Shown piece after piece: positions 22,374 to 34,866 of a DNA stretch of 64,000 nucleotides. Both the position numbers and the translations under genes were made by a program. Under the pieces are notes generated by a model. That model had not been told where the DNA came from. It searched no databases and was given only the letters and a program-made list of their open reading frames with translations. This DNA is from Trema orientale. Lineage: Eukaryota > Streptophyta > Magnoliopsida > Rosales > Cannabaceae. The stretch's first letter is position 1. Each line of letters opens with the position of its first letter. The stretch covers positions 1,188,490-1,252,489 of the forward strand of contig JXTC01000038.1 in assembly GCA_002914845.1 (NCBI GenBank), in the 5' to 3' direction.

Positions 22374-25300
22374 ATGCTATGCACAATGCAACCTCCTCGC
22401 TCCCTCTCCCGCTTCCCCTCCAACCCCATCTTCCTCCTCCGCCACCACACCTCCCTTAAACCCCTCTCCTCCTTATCTTCACACCCCGTCACCGACTCCA
22501 CCCTCACAGGCCAATCCCAATCCCATTCGTCCCAAATCCTCAAAGCCCGTCACGCTCTCCTCTCCCGCCAGCTCACCGCCACCCAGCTCGCCGAGTCCTT
22601 CCTCACCCGCCTCCGAGTCACCGAGCCCTCTCTCAGGTCCTTCCTCCACGTCTCCGACACCGTCCTCCGCCAGGCCCAAGACCTCGACGACAGAATCGGG
22701 AGGAGCGAGGAGGTGGGTCCCTTGGCTGGGGTCCTCGTCGCCGTCAAGGACAACATTTGCACTTCCGACATGCCATCCACTGGTGGGTCCCGCGTTTTGG
22801 AGGGTTATCGGCCGCCGTTCGATGCCACGGCGGTGAGGAAGATCAAGGAGCTGGGTGGAATTGTGGTGGGCAAGACTAATTTGGATGAGTTCGGCATGGG
22901 CAGCACCACGGAAGCCTCAGCTTTTCAGGTTTCTGTTTCTTTTTTTTTTTTTTTCTTTAAATAAAAAAAGAAAATAGAAGAATATGCTTTCTGGGCTTTT
23001 ACTAAATTTATGGTACTTGTCTTTGGTGTTGATTTCAGTTAAAAATGCTTTTGTAGTTTTAGTGAGGTAATAGATAATGGGGATGAAATGTTAGTATAAA
23101 AATTTATGCTTGGATGTTGTGGTGGTGGTGGGGGACGAGAAAATTTCTCTCATTTTTTCGATGTTTCGCATTGGTGACTGGGGTTGGTTTACTCAGGTGA
23201 TGCATCTGTTAATTCATTAGGTGACTGCGAACCCTTGGGATATTTCTCGGGTTCCCGGAGGATCGTCTGGTGGCTCTGCTGCTGCTGTTTCTGCTAGACA
23301 GTGTATGGTGTCTCTTGGAAGTGATACTGGTGGAAGTGTTAGGCAGCCAGCATCATTCTGTGGTGTTGTTGGGTTGAAGCCCACATATGGGCGTGTCTCT
23401 AGATTTGGACTAATGGCATACGCATCCTCACTTGATGTCATTGGTTGCTTTGGTTCGTCTGTTGCTGATGCTGGGTTTCTTCTTCATGCGATATCTGGTC
23501 ATGATACACTTGATGCCACTAGTAGTAAGCAAGTAAGGAATTCCCTGATTTTTTTTGGACGTATACTAGTCTTTTCCTTTTTAATCAAAATATGGTCAAC
23601 GAAATATCTTTTGCAAATTCGTCGGAACAAGTCAATGATATTATCTTGTATTTTTATCTATAGTTCTGAGCAAATTGGTTTATAAAGATTTGGTGTTCAA
23701 GGAGAAAAGATGCAAGCTTTCTATATGGACAATGATAAAAGGCTTGGTTTAAGTTTCCGTTTTACATTTACTGAAATCTAACCATGTTTTGGGTACTGTA
23801 TGTTGAAAGAAAATGATTAGCATGCATTGTTTATATGGCATCCCATCTTGTCATCAAGCCTGTTTAGAACGATGGTCATTAGGGAAAAACACTTGATCTG
23901 TTACTCTGAATCGAAAGACTGATGCTATGGCGTTTCGTTGAACTTTTGGGTATCACTGTGTAAAGTTAGAGTATTACTGTTTTATGTTCTGTTTTAATTT
24001 TGTCAAGGTCTTTTCAGGAGGTTCCCGACTTCACTTCTCATTTTACTTCAATCAATTTATTGGAATCTAAGCCTTTGAAGGGACTGAGGGTTGGCCTTAT
24101 CCGTGAAACTCTTGATGAGGGGGTTGATACTGGAGTAACTACAGCAATCCGTGGCGCTGCTTCACATCTTGAAGAATTAGGATGCTCTGTGTCGGAGGTC
24201 TACTTTCTTATATTATTAAGTTACCTTAACAACTCTTCATGGAAATTTTAGCTTGGATTTTTGAACTTCTGTGTCTATTAATATTTGATTGACAGTTCTT
24301 TTAATGTTCAAGAGCAGGTTTCGTTACCGTCTTTCTCCCTTGGGTTGCCAGCCTACTATATTCTTGCTTCCTCTGAGTCTTCTTCTAACCTATCACGTTA
24401 TGATGGTGTCAGGTGATTTCTTATGCTATTCTTCCTCTTTATTTTATTATTATTTTTTTTAATGGAAAGAGGGTGTAGATAAAGTTTAGACTTGAATAAA
24501 TTTGAGGCTTCATAAACTTCGTCCATCTTAGAGGGCGACATTTTTTTTTTCTGGCGTGTTTTGGTAGTAGTAGTTGTATTTTGCTGATAAGGTAGTAGTC
24601 GTCTTTTGCTGATAAGGTTTAAAAATAAATATTTGGTTTGTTGTTTTCAAATTAAGAGCTGTATATTTAACTAACTGAGAACTAAATAGTAAAGAGGAAA
24701 AAAAAAAAAGGCCTAGTTGCACGGTGTTGCATCACAAGATCTCTTGCTTCATTGAAAAATAAACAAAATCATTAGTGCAACCTTGTTTCAGAAGCCTGTC
24801 TTTATGTTATACCATATACTTTTAGAACCTTTAATATCTGTGTTTTCTCTTGATTCTTAGTCTTTTATGGGAAAAATAATATCTATATCCAGGTATGGAA
24901 ACCAAGTTGCTGCTGATGAGCTAAATGCTCTATATGGGGATTCCCGAGCCAATGGATTTGGTCATGAGGTACAAAGTAGTTAATTGGATGGTCAGAAGCT
25001 ATTTTGCCATTGCATTCTTCTGAATGTTCTGTTAAGGAAAACAGTGGCGATCATTTATTCTAGTTATTATCTAGACTTAGATGGAAGTTTATAAATGAAG
25101 TTTTGGTTAGTGATTTAACTATGTGTTAGTATATTTCCAGGTCAAAATGAGGATTTTAATGGGAACATATGCACTTTCTGCCGGTTATTATGATGCATAT
25201 TACAAGCGTGCCCAGCAGGTAGCCTGATCACTGTGCCACATATTAGCATTTCTTAAATGTAATTCATGCATTAACCTGGATTTATACCATGTGAGACTTG

Positions 25301-26910
25301 TTTTGGAGGCACGAGTCATAATACCGAAAAGGATTTGAATCCACTGGCTTGTCACCAGAAAATAATTGTTCTTTACTATTTCCCCCTTTTGCTTTCACTG
25401 TTTTGTCATTGTATTTTTATTACTCTGGTTTCTAATTTCATAATGATAATTGATAAAAGAATGTTATAAAAAGTTTTTCTTGCTTATTTCTGTTGTGGTT
25501 ATTATGTTTAATTACATATCTTTTTATGTGTAAGAGGAAGTTGATAATTTGTGTTAGTGTTGCAGGTGAGGACCATTATACAGAAAAGCTTCAAGGCTGC
25601 TCTCGATGAACATGACATCTTAATTTCACCTGCTTCTCCATCTGCTGCTTATAAGATTGGTATTCTGCTAAACTTTTGTGGCATTTGCCTGATCTCCTCC
25701 CCTGAAATTTGTCAATCATCCATTTGCTTGTTATTTTTTACAGGTGAAAAGAGAAACGACCCTTTGGCAATGTACGCAGGTGATATAATGACTGTGAGCA
25801 TTTTCCGTCTCTATTCTTTCTTGAGGGAGAACAAGTGAATATATGATAAGTAATAAATTGATTATTACCTTCAGCATATATTCTTCTATTTTTATTGTGT
25901 TCGATCTTTAATTGAGTAATTTTCACATTTCTTATTAAAAAGAAAGAAAAAAAAAAGTAGTAAGATAGGAGAAAGACCCAGAAAAGATTAGGAAAATAAG
26001 GCTAGAACTTTCTGTCTTTATTTATTTATTTATTCTTCTGATACTTGTCCCCCTATTGAACCCTATAATCCTTGGAAGACGGGGAACTCTAGCAATTTGC
26101 TTGGTAGATCTCCACGAGGAATTGAACCCCGATCAAATATCCGTCTTTATTTGTGAATTGATCCTTTGTCAATTTTTTGGACAAAAATGAGACTATCGAA
26201 GTTTTTATATCGTCTTGAAAGATTTTATTGTGGCAAGTTTTGAGGTGATTTGGAATCTCAATTTAAGAAGGTTAAGTTACAAGCCACAAGGTTTAAGGTC
26301 AAGTAAAGACATGATGATAAAGCTTGGGATAGGTAACCGAGCTTTTACCTTTTGTCTTTACCTGGCCTCATTTCAAGTTCCTCCATGTGTAATGTAACTT
26401 ACACAAAAGGACCATGATTGAGCCGTAACTACTGCCTTTTGTTTTGTTTTCTCTCATTTCTAACTGTTTTTCCCTTTATGCAGGTGAATGTTAACTTAGC
26501 AGGTTTACCAGCATTGGTTTTACCTTGTGGATTTGTTGAAGGGGGGTCAGTAGGCCTTCCTGTTGGTATTCAAATGATTGGTGCAGCATTTGATGAGGTA
26601 TTGCTTGTAATTGATGGTACACATGATGCTGCTTTTTGCATTATTTTGTGATAATCAGTGTCAGTTCTGGCTTGCAACACTCATTTTCTATTTCATTTTC
26701 GCATTATTGTTTCATGTTATTCTGTTCATCATAATACCTTTTCATCACTTTCTTTGATTTAGAAAATTGATTTTTTGGACTAAAGTTTGTCATCTTTCAT
26801 CATGCTATCAGGGGAAATTGCTGAAAGTGGGTCATATCTTCGAGCAGACCCTTAAAGATTGCAGATTTGTGCCTCCAGTAATAGACGACGATATTGATGT
26901 TGCAAGCTAA
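22374..26910 (+). CDS. GATA: Glutamyl-tRNA(Gln) amidotransferase subunit A, organellar
   Basis: Catalytic subunit of the GatCAB complex, which converts Glu-tRNA(Gln) to Gln-tRNA(Gln) in chloroplasts and mitochondria. Ten exons: 22374-22928, 23221-23532, 24018-24197, 24318-24412, 24893-24968, 25141-25218, 25566-25659, 25744-25793, 26484-26597 and 26812-26910. They join to 550 aa with no frame break. The amidase triad is visible: Lys125 in VAVKDN, cis-Ser200 in [13 protein letters not shown] and nucleophile Ser224 in [11 protein letters not shown]. The spacings of 75 and 24 residues fit the family. The N-terminus ([20 protein letters not shown]) is Ser/Arg-rich without acidic residues, as in a transit peptide. 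A second ATG at 22386 could also be used. The frame is open upstream to 22302, but that part looks like leader. The first exon is much richer in C than the rest. Confidence 0.95.
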
Positions 26911-28237
26911 GATAAGTTGAAGCACCATTGATCTTTACTTATAAAGTAGGAAATCACAGCCAATTTATCGAGGATTTCCCAGATGATATCCATGGAAATC
27001 TCATGATTGCTGAAATTTTGAAGTGTAGATCAACCTCCTCGCATAACTTGCATTGGTGCCACTAGCAGTAGTGCCACTACCATTAATTAATTTGTACCTT
27101 TTTGTGGGTAGCAATCGTAGCATTGCTTTTATAATGTCTTTCCATTCGTTTAGAAGGATTTGATTAAAAATAAGTTTTTTTTTTCTTGCTTCGGAGAATT
27201 AGGAAACAAGAATTTTCACCAAGGGGGGGTGTGTTTTTTTCAAGAGAAAAAAATTTAAGTTGAGAAAGTGTACAAATGTACTATGTGATATTGTATTATG
27301 TTGTATTATGGCAAGTACAGTGTTTGGTGGTTAACATTTTGGAGAGTTCAGTGGATTTATTCTCATCAGCAATTAAAAGAAATAAAATTTACAGTACTTG
27401 GTATATAAACTATTACTTTTTTCAATAGAATATATTGAACTTGATATTCTATTTATTACACAATACCGAGTTTTATTGTACACTACTCGGTGGTCTAAGG
27501 TTTACCGTAAATAGATTTGTAGTCACAGGTTCGATTGCTGTGTTGTCCCTCTCGCCTATGAAGGCTTGTTTCCAGACAGTGCTTTCTACATTTTGAGGGC
27601 GCCGAAGACCCTTAACAATGCTGAAGGCTCCAACCATTTACGTCGATGACCTACAACTACTAACAATGTCGACAATGCTGAAGACCCCCAACTATTTACT
27701 TCGATGGCCTGCAGCTAAGAAATTTATTTTACCCGGCAAAGCTACATATATTTTTGTTCAATTTGAGTTATTCCTTTTCATGAACCTTTATGATCTATGT
27801 TCTTCGGAACATTAATGATCACCAACAAACCGATCAACGGAGCATAGTAACGTATCTTTTTAGGCACTAGAGAGCACCAAAACCCACAAACATTTCAACG
27901 AACACGCAGTTGAACTAAAACACTCATCTCAAAGGTTTTTCAAGTATTTTTAGTTTTATTTTCTTTTTTGACAAAATATATTTGGGAACTTGAACGTTGA
28001 ACCAGTCACACACACTCACCCATCCTATCAGTTGAGTTTGCCCCTAGTGCGGAGCGCTTTTATTGACTTAGTGTCGCAATGAATATTGTACGTGGAGAGC
28101 TCAGTCAGACTGTAACCACCAAGTATTAATTGTCTATAATTGTGCTAATCAGTATAATTGATTCTCCCCATTGATATTGACTATTTGTTAGGATATTCTC
28201 TTTCGAGTAAGAGACATGGTTCGCTTTTGTTGCCTAT
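26911..28237. other. GatA 3' flank and spacer
   Basis: The GatA 3' UTR should lie within the first few hundred bases. After that come a SINE-like fragment (27480-27600) and a short tandem duplication at about 27600-27715 (CAATGCTGAAGRCYCC and TTTACKTCGATGRCCTRCA occur twice). No gene is seen before the 5' LTR. Confidence 0.45.
27480..27600 (+). repeat. SINE-like fragment
   Basis: The A-box-like TACTCGGTGGTCTAAGG and B-box-like CACAGGTTCGATTGCTG, about 40 bp apart, recall a tRNA-derived SINE head of a different family from the three copies described elsewhere in the window. Neither ends nor target-site duplication were found. Confidence 0.35.
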
Positions 28238-28892
28238 TGTTATGTTCTGCTCATTTGACTCCCTAAAATCCAAGTGTTGCTACCCAATGACCCTAAGATC
28301 CTCTATATATATACTGCTCACCCAAGAGGATGGAGAAAGACCCTAAAACGTGATGGACACTTCTAGAATTATATAGAGAGGTCTTGGCTATGCTAGAAGA
28401 CTCTAGTTGGCACTACTAAGTCCTAGAAGGCTCTAGATAAGGCCAGTTGGTGCTAGATGGCTTGAGATGGTCCTAGAAGCTCTTAGAATGACGTAGAAGA
28501 GCCAAGATGGTGGGTGAACCCCCTGGAAGGATCTGGACCATGCTTGTTCTAGATTTCTCCATGTAAATATCCTTATGGATATTATTATTATATTTGGGAA
28601 GATTCTAGACCCTTTGTAAGATCATGCCACTTGGCATTATAACCATAGATTGGTTTAGGTTTTGCCTATATAAAGGACCATTTGGGTTCATTTATACACA
28701 AGTCCCATTTGTGAGAGTTATGAGCATTCTAAGAGTAATACAAAACTTTCATTCACTTAAACTCTCTTATCCTTTACCACTTTGTCTCAAAGCTTACTCT
28801 AAGTCCCTTTCTTGAGTGTTGGTAGGCTAACTTAGTGCAACGGACCATGCTAAGTGCCGCATGATTGTCTAGTTTAAGGCTAGGGTCTGACA
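28238..28892 (+). repeat. 5' LTR
   Basis: Begins TGTTATG and ends TGACA. It is similar to 33477-34134 along its full length, roughly nine bases in ten by eye. A TATA-like tract (CTCTATATATATACTGCTC) lies about 70 bp in, and a second TATATAAAGG box at about 28667-28676 is the likelier transcription signal. Confidence 0.9.
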
Positions 28893-28895
28893 GCA

Positions 28896-28907
28896 TAGTA
28901 TCAGAGC
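28896..28907 (+). promoter_or_regulatory. Primer-binding site
   Basis: TAGTATCAGAGC, 3 bp after the LTR, differs by one base from TGGTATCAGAGC, the complement of the initiator-Met tRNA 3' end used by most plant LTR elements. Confidence 0.85.
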
Positions 28908-28946
28908 TTTGGTTGCTCGTTGCATCTTGGTAGTTCCATTGTCTAT

Positions 28947-31900
28947 ATGAAGATCATGGTTACAACTCCTGACCCTGTCAAAGTTAGTACTTCCGAACGT
29001 AGGCATGATGAAGGGAAAAAGGGTGTTACCCGTGGTAAGTCGAGGGACATGGTGACTAGCTTGGAGGCTAGAGTGTCCTGACTAGAGTCCAATTTGGGCA
29101 CGTTATGCGAGCGAGTAGACGATCCAGATGGCCGTTGTGACGGTTTGGAGACCGAGGATGCAAAGATCCATAGCGACATCAAAGATGCGCTTGGTGGGCT
29201 GGAGGCCGACTTAAGGCACGAAATCGAGTCCCTTCATTCGGAGATTGCCAAGATACGAGATCTCTTCTAAAGAGAACTTACTAATATTTTACTTAGAGTA
29301 GATGAGATGGGTAGTGATCTTGCTTTCTGCAAGTGAGTGGTGGCCACGGGGGTGTTCACCACCACGTCCATTAAGGCAAGGAAGATCGAGGTGCCTAAAC
29401 CAAAGACCTTCAATAGTACTTGAAATGCTTGGAAAGTTGAGAACTTCCTATGGGGACTCGAGCAATACTTTGAGGCCACCAGTGTGATAGATGATGCCGG
29501 TAAAATTCATAATGCTACTTTGTATCTAACCGATACTGCCATGCTATGGTGGAGGCAAAGACACAGAGAGATACAATGAAAGGGTGTGTACTATAGCCAC
29601 CTTTGATGACTTCAAGAAAGAGCCTAAGAGGCAATTCTTCCCCGAGAATGTCGAGGATGAGGCGAGAGGCCGTCTTCGCCGCCTTAAGCAATCTGCTAGT
29701 GTTAGAGACTACGTGAAAGAGTTTACTACACTCTTGCTCGAAGTCCTTGACACTTCAGACAAAAATGCCTTGTTCTTGTTCATGGACGACCTTCAGAATT
29801 GGGCCAAGTTAGAGCTCAAATGTCCTGGTGTCCAAGATTTGGCCAGTGCTATTGCTATAGCTGAGAGCCTTGTTGATTACTCTTCCAACAAGGACCCCTC
29901 CAAGACCAAGGACAAGAAGGGTGGTAGAGTAAAGAATGGGGGAGATCAAATAAAGGGAGGACAATGGTACAAAGATAGTTCCTCCTACAGGTACAAGGAC
30001 AAGGGCAAGGAGAAGGAAGACCGTGACTTTTCCACTCCAAGAGTCAAGTGCTTCTTTTGTGATGGCCACATTGGGCACACGAGTGTCCTAAGAAGAAAGC
30101 TCTCAATGCCTTAATTGCCTCCGAGCCAAGCCAAGAAAGAGGTGATAGGGAAGATGGTGGCGCACGTGTTGGTTCCTTGTAGTTCCTCAATACATTGCAA
30201 TCGGCCCTTGAGTCACAAGCTAAGGGATTACTTTTTGTGGATGCAACGATCAATGGCAAAGCCACCAGAGCCTTGGTTGACACGGGTGCATCTCATAACT
30301 TTATCTCTATCGAGAAAGCTAGGTGGTTGGGCTTATCGGTGACCAATAGAGGAAGCTCCCTCAAGACTGTAAACTCAGCAGCACTCAATAGACGATTTTA
30401 TGGTTCCTCGATGCAGTGCGGGTATTCTCCATTCTTTTTGCCAACTCTATGTGCATCATGGATGGCAAAAAGGTTTGTGTGGTGCCAACAAAGCGATCTA
30501 CGAAAGTAAGTACTCTCTGTACTTCAATTCAAGAAGGGCTTGAGAAGGGAGGAGGAGAGTTACTTGGCCATTCTTAAAAAACACACTGATGAAGCGTTAG
30601 AACCTCAAGGTAACTTGCCAATGGAGGTGCAAGCTATCTTGGATGAATTCCAAGATGTAATGCCTGATGTCCTGCCTAAGAAACTTGCACCTAGGAAAGA
30701 GGTGGATCACGAAATTAAGCTTGTGCCAGGCACGAGGCCACCGACGATGAGTCGAACTATCGAATGGCCCCTCTGGAGTTGGCGGAACTCTGGAAACAAT
30801 TTAAGGAGTTACTTAATGCGGGCTTCATAAAGCCCTCCAAAGCTCCTTTCGGTACCCTGATGTTATTCCAGAAAAAGAAAGATGGCTCACTAAGGATGTG
30901 CATTGATTACCGGGCTCTTAATAAAGTAACGGTGAAGAATAAGTATCCCATCCTACTTATGGCTAACTTGTTCGATCAATTTAGGAACGCTAGATACTTC
31001 TCGAAGCTTGATCTGCACTCGGGGTACTACCAAGTACGCATAGTAGAGGAGATGAGCCTAAGACTACGTGTGTGATAAGGTATGGTGCCTATGAGTTCTT
31101 AGTCATGCCATTTGGTCTTACCAATGCACCTGCTACCTTCTGTACCCTCATGAATAAGCTATTCTATCCCTACCTCGATCGGTTCGTGGTAGTCTATCTT
31201 GATGATATAGTCATCTATAACAAGACCATGGAAGAATACCTAGAACATTTGAGGAAGATGTTCGAGATCTTGAAGGAACCCCAACTATTTATCAAGAAGG
31301 AAAAGTGCTACTTCGCCCAAGAGGAAGTTATATTCCTAGGGCATAAGATAAAGGATGGTAAGCTTATAATGGATGAGACTAAGGTGCAAGCCATCCAAGA
31401 GTGGGAACCTCCCACTAAAGTACCAGAGTTGGGATCTTTCCTCAGACTTGTGAACTATTATAAACGGTTCTTCAAGTTCTACTTGGCGAGAGTAGCCCCA
31501 CTTACTAACCTGCTCAAGAAGAACAAGTCTTGGGAGTCGACACCTGAGTGTCAAGTCTCATTCGAAGACTTGAAGAAGGCAGTGAGTAAGAAGCCAGTTC
31601 TTAGCGTGCCTGACAACTCTAAGGCCTATGAGCTTCACACGGATGCATCTGACTTGCTATTAGTGGTGTACTAATGTAAGAGGGCCGTCTCATTTCTTAC
31701 GAAAGCCGCAAGCTCAATGACACCGAGAGACGCTACACAGTGCAAGAAAAAGAGATGACTGCCATCATCCATTATCTAAGAGTATGGCGACACTACTTTT
31801 TAGGCACTCACTTCACGATCATGACTGACAATGTAGCCACAAGCTACTTCCAAACTCAAAAGAAGCTGAGTCCTAAGCAAGCTCGGTAGCAAGAGTTCTT

Positions 31901-33411
31901 AGCTAAATTCGACTATAGGCTTGAATACAAGCCTAGGAAGGCCAAAGTGATGGCGGATGCTCTAAGTAGAAAGGCAGAGCTGGCCGCCTTAAGCAGACTT
32001 TATAGTACCTTGATGGAGAAAGTCAAGGAAGGACCAGAATACGATATTCTTGTAAAGAGCTTGCTGCCCCTAGTAAAGGAAAGAAATGCGAGACGCTTGT
32101 AACTGAACAACGGATTTTTCTACATCGACTCTATGTGCCTAAATAGGGAGAACTTAAGAAAAGAGCTTATCAAAGAATACCACGATTCTTTGTGGGCTGG
32201 TCACCCAGGTTAAAAACGCGCTCTTACTCTTATCAAAGCTATCTACTATTCACCTTAGCTGAGGGATGATGTTGAGGCCTATGTATGAATATGTCTTATG
32301 TACCAACAAGATAAGGTGGAACAACAATCACCGGGCAGATTGTTGGAACCTCTCCCTATTCTTGATAGGCCGTAGGAGAGTGTCTCCATAGATTTTATTA
32401 CTAGTCTGCCTAAGTCGGAGGGCTTTGGCAGTATTATAGTGGTGGTTGATCGTTTCAGCGAGTATGCCACCTTCATACTTGCTTCACCCGATTGCCCCGC
32501 TAATGAGACTGCGCGGCTCTTTATGAAGCATGTCGTGAAGCTTTGGGGTGTTTCGTTGAATATTGTGAGTGATCAGGACAACCGGTTCACTGGAAGATTC
32601 TGGACGGAATTGTTCAAGTTGATGGGTTCGGACCTGAACTTTTTTACTAGCTTTCACCCGTAAAGAAATGGCCAGAAGGAGAGGATGAATGCCTTGTTGG
32701 AGCTATACTTGAGACACCTCGTGAGTGCCAACCAAAAAGATTGGGCAAATTACTTGATGTAACCCAATTTTCCTTTAACCTCCAAAGGAATGAGTCCACG
32801 GGTAAAAACTCCTTTGAGATAGTCATGGGTCAATAACCTATGACTCCACATACCTTAGCGATGAGTTACGATGGGAAGAGTCCTGTGGCATTCAAGTTTG
32901 CCAAGGTATGGCAAGAGCAAGCAGAGTTGGCAAGGGCCTACTTGAACAAAGCTTCTAAGAGAATGAAGAAGTGGGCCGACAAAAAGAGGAGGCATATTGA
33001 ATACCAAGAAGGAGACTTAGTCCTTGTCAAATTGCTACCCCAGCAATTCAAAACCTTGATGAAGGTGTGCATAAAGAATTGGTGTGCAAGTATGAGGGTC
33101 CATTCTTGGTGCTCAAACATGTGGGCAAAGTCTCCTACAAGCTTTAACTCTCTACTAAGTTGAAAATCTTTCTTGTTTTCCATGTAAGCATGCTGAAACC
33201 ATACCATGGAGACAAGGAAGATCCTTCAAAGGGTGAGTCCAAAAGAGCTCCTACTGTGGTAGTAACCTCTTTTGATAAAGAGATAGAGTATATTCTAGCC
33301 GATCGATTGATCTATCAACGTGGCGTGCCTAATTATCGAGAATACTTAGTGAAATGGAAGAATTTGCCCGAGGCTAGCTGGGAGCATGAGGACGCCTTGT
33401 GGTAATTTAAA
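28947..33411 (+). pseudogene. gag-pol remnant with chromodomain
   Basis: The gag starts MKIMVTTPDPVKVS and has a coiled-coil-like stretch broken by stops at about 29081 and 29269. A capsid-like region and a CCHC zinc knuckle (about 30049-30100, shifted in frame midway) follow. Protease: LVDTGASHNF with the catalytic Asp near 30279. Reverse transcriptase: 30764-31550, with [23 protein letters not shown] and the catalytic YLDD near 31195. An RNase H start (ELHTDAS) is followed by a stop. The integrase has zinc-binding remnants near 32179 and a DDE core from about 32390 (VVDRFSEYATF, SDQDNRF). Chromodomain: 33270-33405 (EYLVKWKNLPEASWE). At least ten stops or frame changes are present. The chromodomain places it among chromoviruses; the clade is not determined. 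Confidence 0.9.
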
Positions 33412-33464
33412 GGCCATATAGAGCAGTTCAAGTCTGATGACGTAACGAGGACGTCACGAACTTG

Positions 33465-33476
33465 AGTGGGGGAAGG
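33465..33476 (+). promoter_or_regulatory. Polypurine tract
   Basis: AGTGGGGGAAGG directly before the 3' LTR, the usual plus-strand priming site. One T interrupts the purines. Confidence 0.8.
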
Positions 33477-34134
33477 TATTATGCCCTGCTCATTTGGCTC
33501 CCTAAAATCCAAGTGTTGCTATCCAATGGCCCTAAAATCCTCTATATATATACTGCTCACCCAAGAGGATGAGGGAAGATCCTAGAACGTAGTGAACATT
33601 TCTAGAATAATCAAGAAAAGTCTTAGCTATGCTAAAAGACTCCAGTTGGCGCTACTAAGTCCTAGAAGGTTCTAGACAAGACCAGTTGGTACTAGATGGC
33701 TTGAGATAGTCCTAAAAGCTCCTAGAATGACTTAGAAGAGCCAAGATGGTGGGTGAACCCACTGGAAGGATCTAGGCCATGCTTGTTCTAGATTTCTCCA
33801 TATAAATATCCTTGTAGATATTAGTATTATATTTGGGAAGATTCTAGAACCTTTTAAGATCATGCCACTTGGCACGATCATAACCATAGGTTGGTTTAGG
33901 CTTTGCCTATATAAAGGACCCTTTGAGTTCATTTGTATACAAGTCCTATTTGTGAGAAATATAAGTATTCTAAGAGTAATACAAAGCTTTCATTCACTCA
34001 AACTCTCTTATCCTTTGCTACTTTGTCTCAAAACTTACTCTAAGTCCCTTTCTTGAGTGTTGGTAGGCTGACTTAGTGTAACGGACCGTGTTAAGTGCTG
34101 CACGATTGTCTAGTTTAAGGCTAGGTTCGTGACA
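33477..34134 (+). repeat. 3' LTR
   Basis: Begins TATTATG (mutated from the TGTTATG of the 5' copy) and ends GTGACA. The differences from the 5' LTR are mostly transitions, as in old methylated repeats. Confidence 0.88.
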
Positions 34135-34866
34135 CTATGCTAAAGATCAGTTCTTCATATACCAATCCATTATAGATCTAACAATGGCAGAAATAACTTT
34201 CTATATCATTTTTTAGGTGTCTTCTAGTTTTTCATGATTTATTTCTCGTGTCAACCCGAACTTGTCATAAACTATTCAATAGATCGATCAAAAGATGATA
34301 CACACGTAGCAAAAATATGCATAAATATACATTGCCTGCATTGTTATCTTCTTTGTTCACAAAAATTAAAGAGTTAGCTGTTGAGTTTCAGTTATTTGAA
34401 GATAGAGACTTAAGCTGAGAACTCGTAACATTATGTTATAAAGCCATGAGAGATACGATCAATTAGATTGATGAGGAATATGAGCGGACACCGAAAACTC
34501 CTACACTTCTCCCCATGGAGAAATAGAACTGTTATAAGCTTAAATTAATACAAGCTTTGGCTTTAAGGTGACGAATAATATTTCTAATAATGTGCATTCA
34601 AAAGGGTCTAGATTCCTCTCTCTTTCTCTATATATATATATATATAGACACATATTTAACGTGTAATATGGGAATTAGGAAGTATCAAATATATAATAAT
34701 AAATTAAATAAAATGCTTGGAAAAAAACTCGAACAATAATACTAATAATTTTGTTGCTACTAATAACTTTGTTAAAATAACAACTGACTGACATTCATAA
34801 GCATTTTTGTAAAACTAATATGCCTATTAGCGATTCAAATGAAGGAATTGCAAGTGTTGTGTAGTA
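34135..34866. other. Flank of the third F-box copy
   Basis: Weakly similar to the downstream flanks of the other two F-box copies (AATGGCAGAAATAAC near 34181, ATACATTGCCTGCATT near 34327). The third copy therefore arose from the same kind of unit. The chromovirus lies just beyond. No FtsH fossil was found here. A short TA microsatellite lies at 34630-34646. Confidence 0.4.

Larger units (their letters stand above)
28238..34134 (+). mobile_element. Ty3/gypsy chromovirus LTR retrotransposon, decayed
   Basis: Complete in structure: LTR (28238-28892), initiator-Met-type primer site (28896-28907), gag-pol remnants (28947-33411), purine tract (33465-33476), LTR (33477-34134). Domain order is gag with zinc knuckle, protease, reverse transcriptase, RNase H, integrase and a C-terminal chromodomain, the order of plant chromoviruses. 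CTAT lies directly outside both LTRs and may be the remains of the target-site duplication. Many stops and frameshifts make it immobile. It separates GatA from the third F-box copy. Confidence 0.92.

Noticed and set aside
22306..22836. 176-codon Pro/Ser-rich frame overlapping GatA exon 1
   Set aside because: It is a shadow of the C-rich GatA exon in another frame. The GatA frame carries the conserved catalytic Lys and splices correctly.
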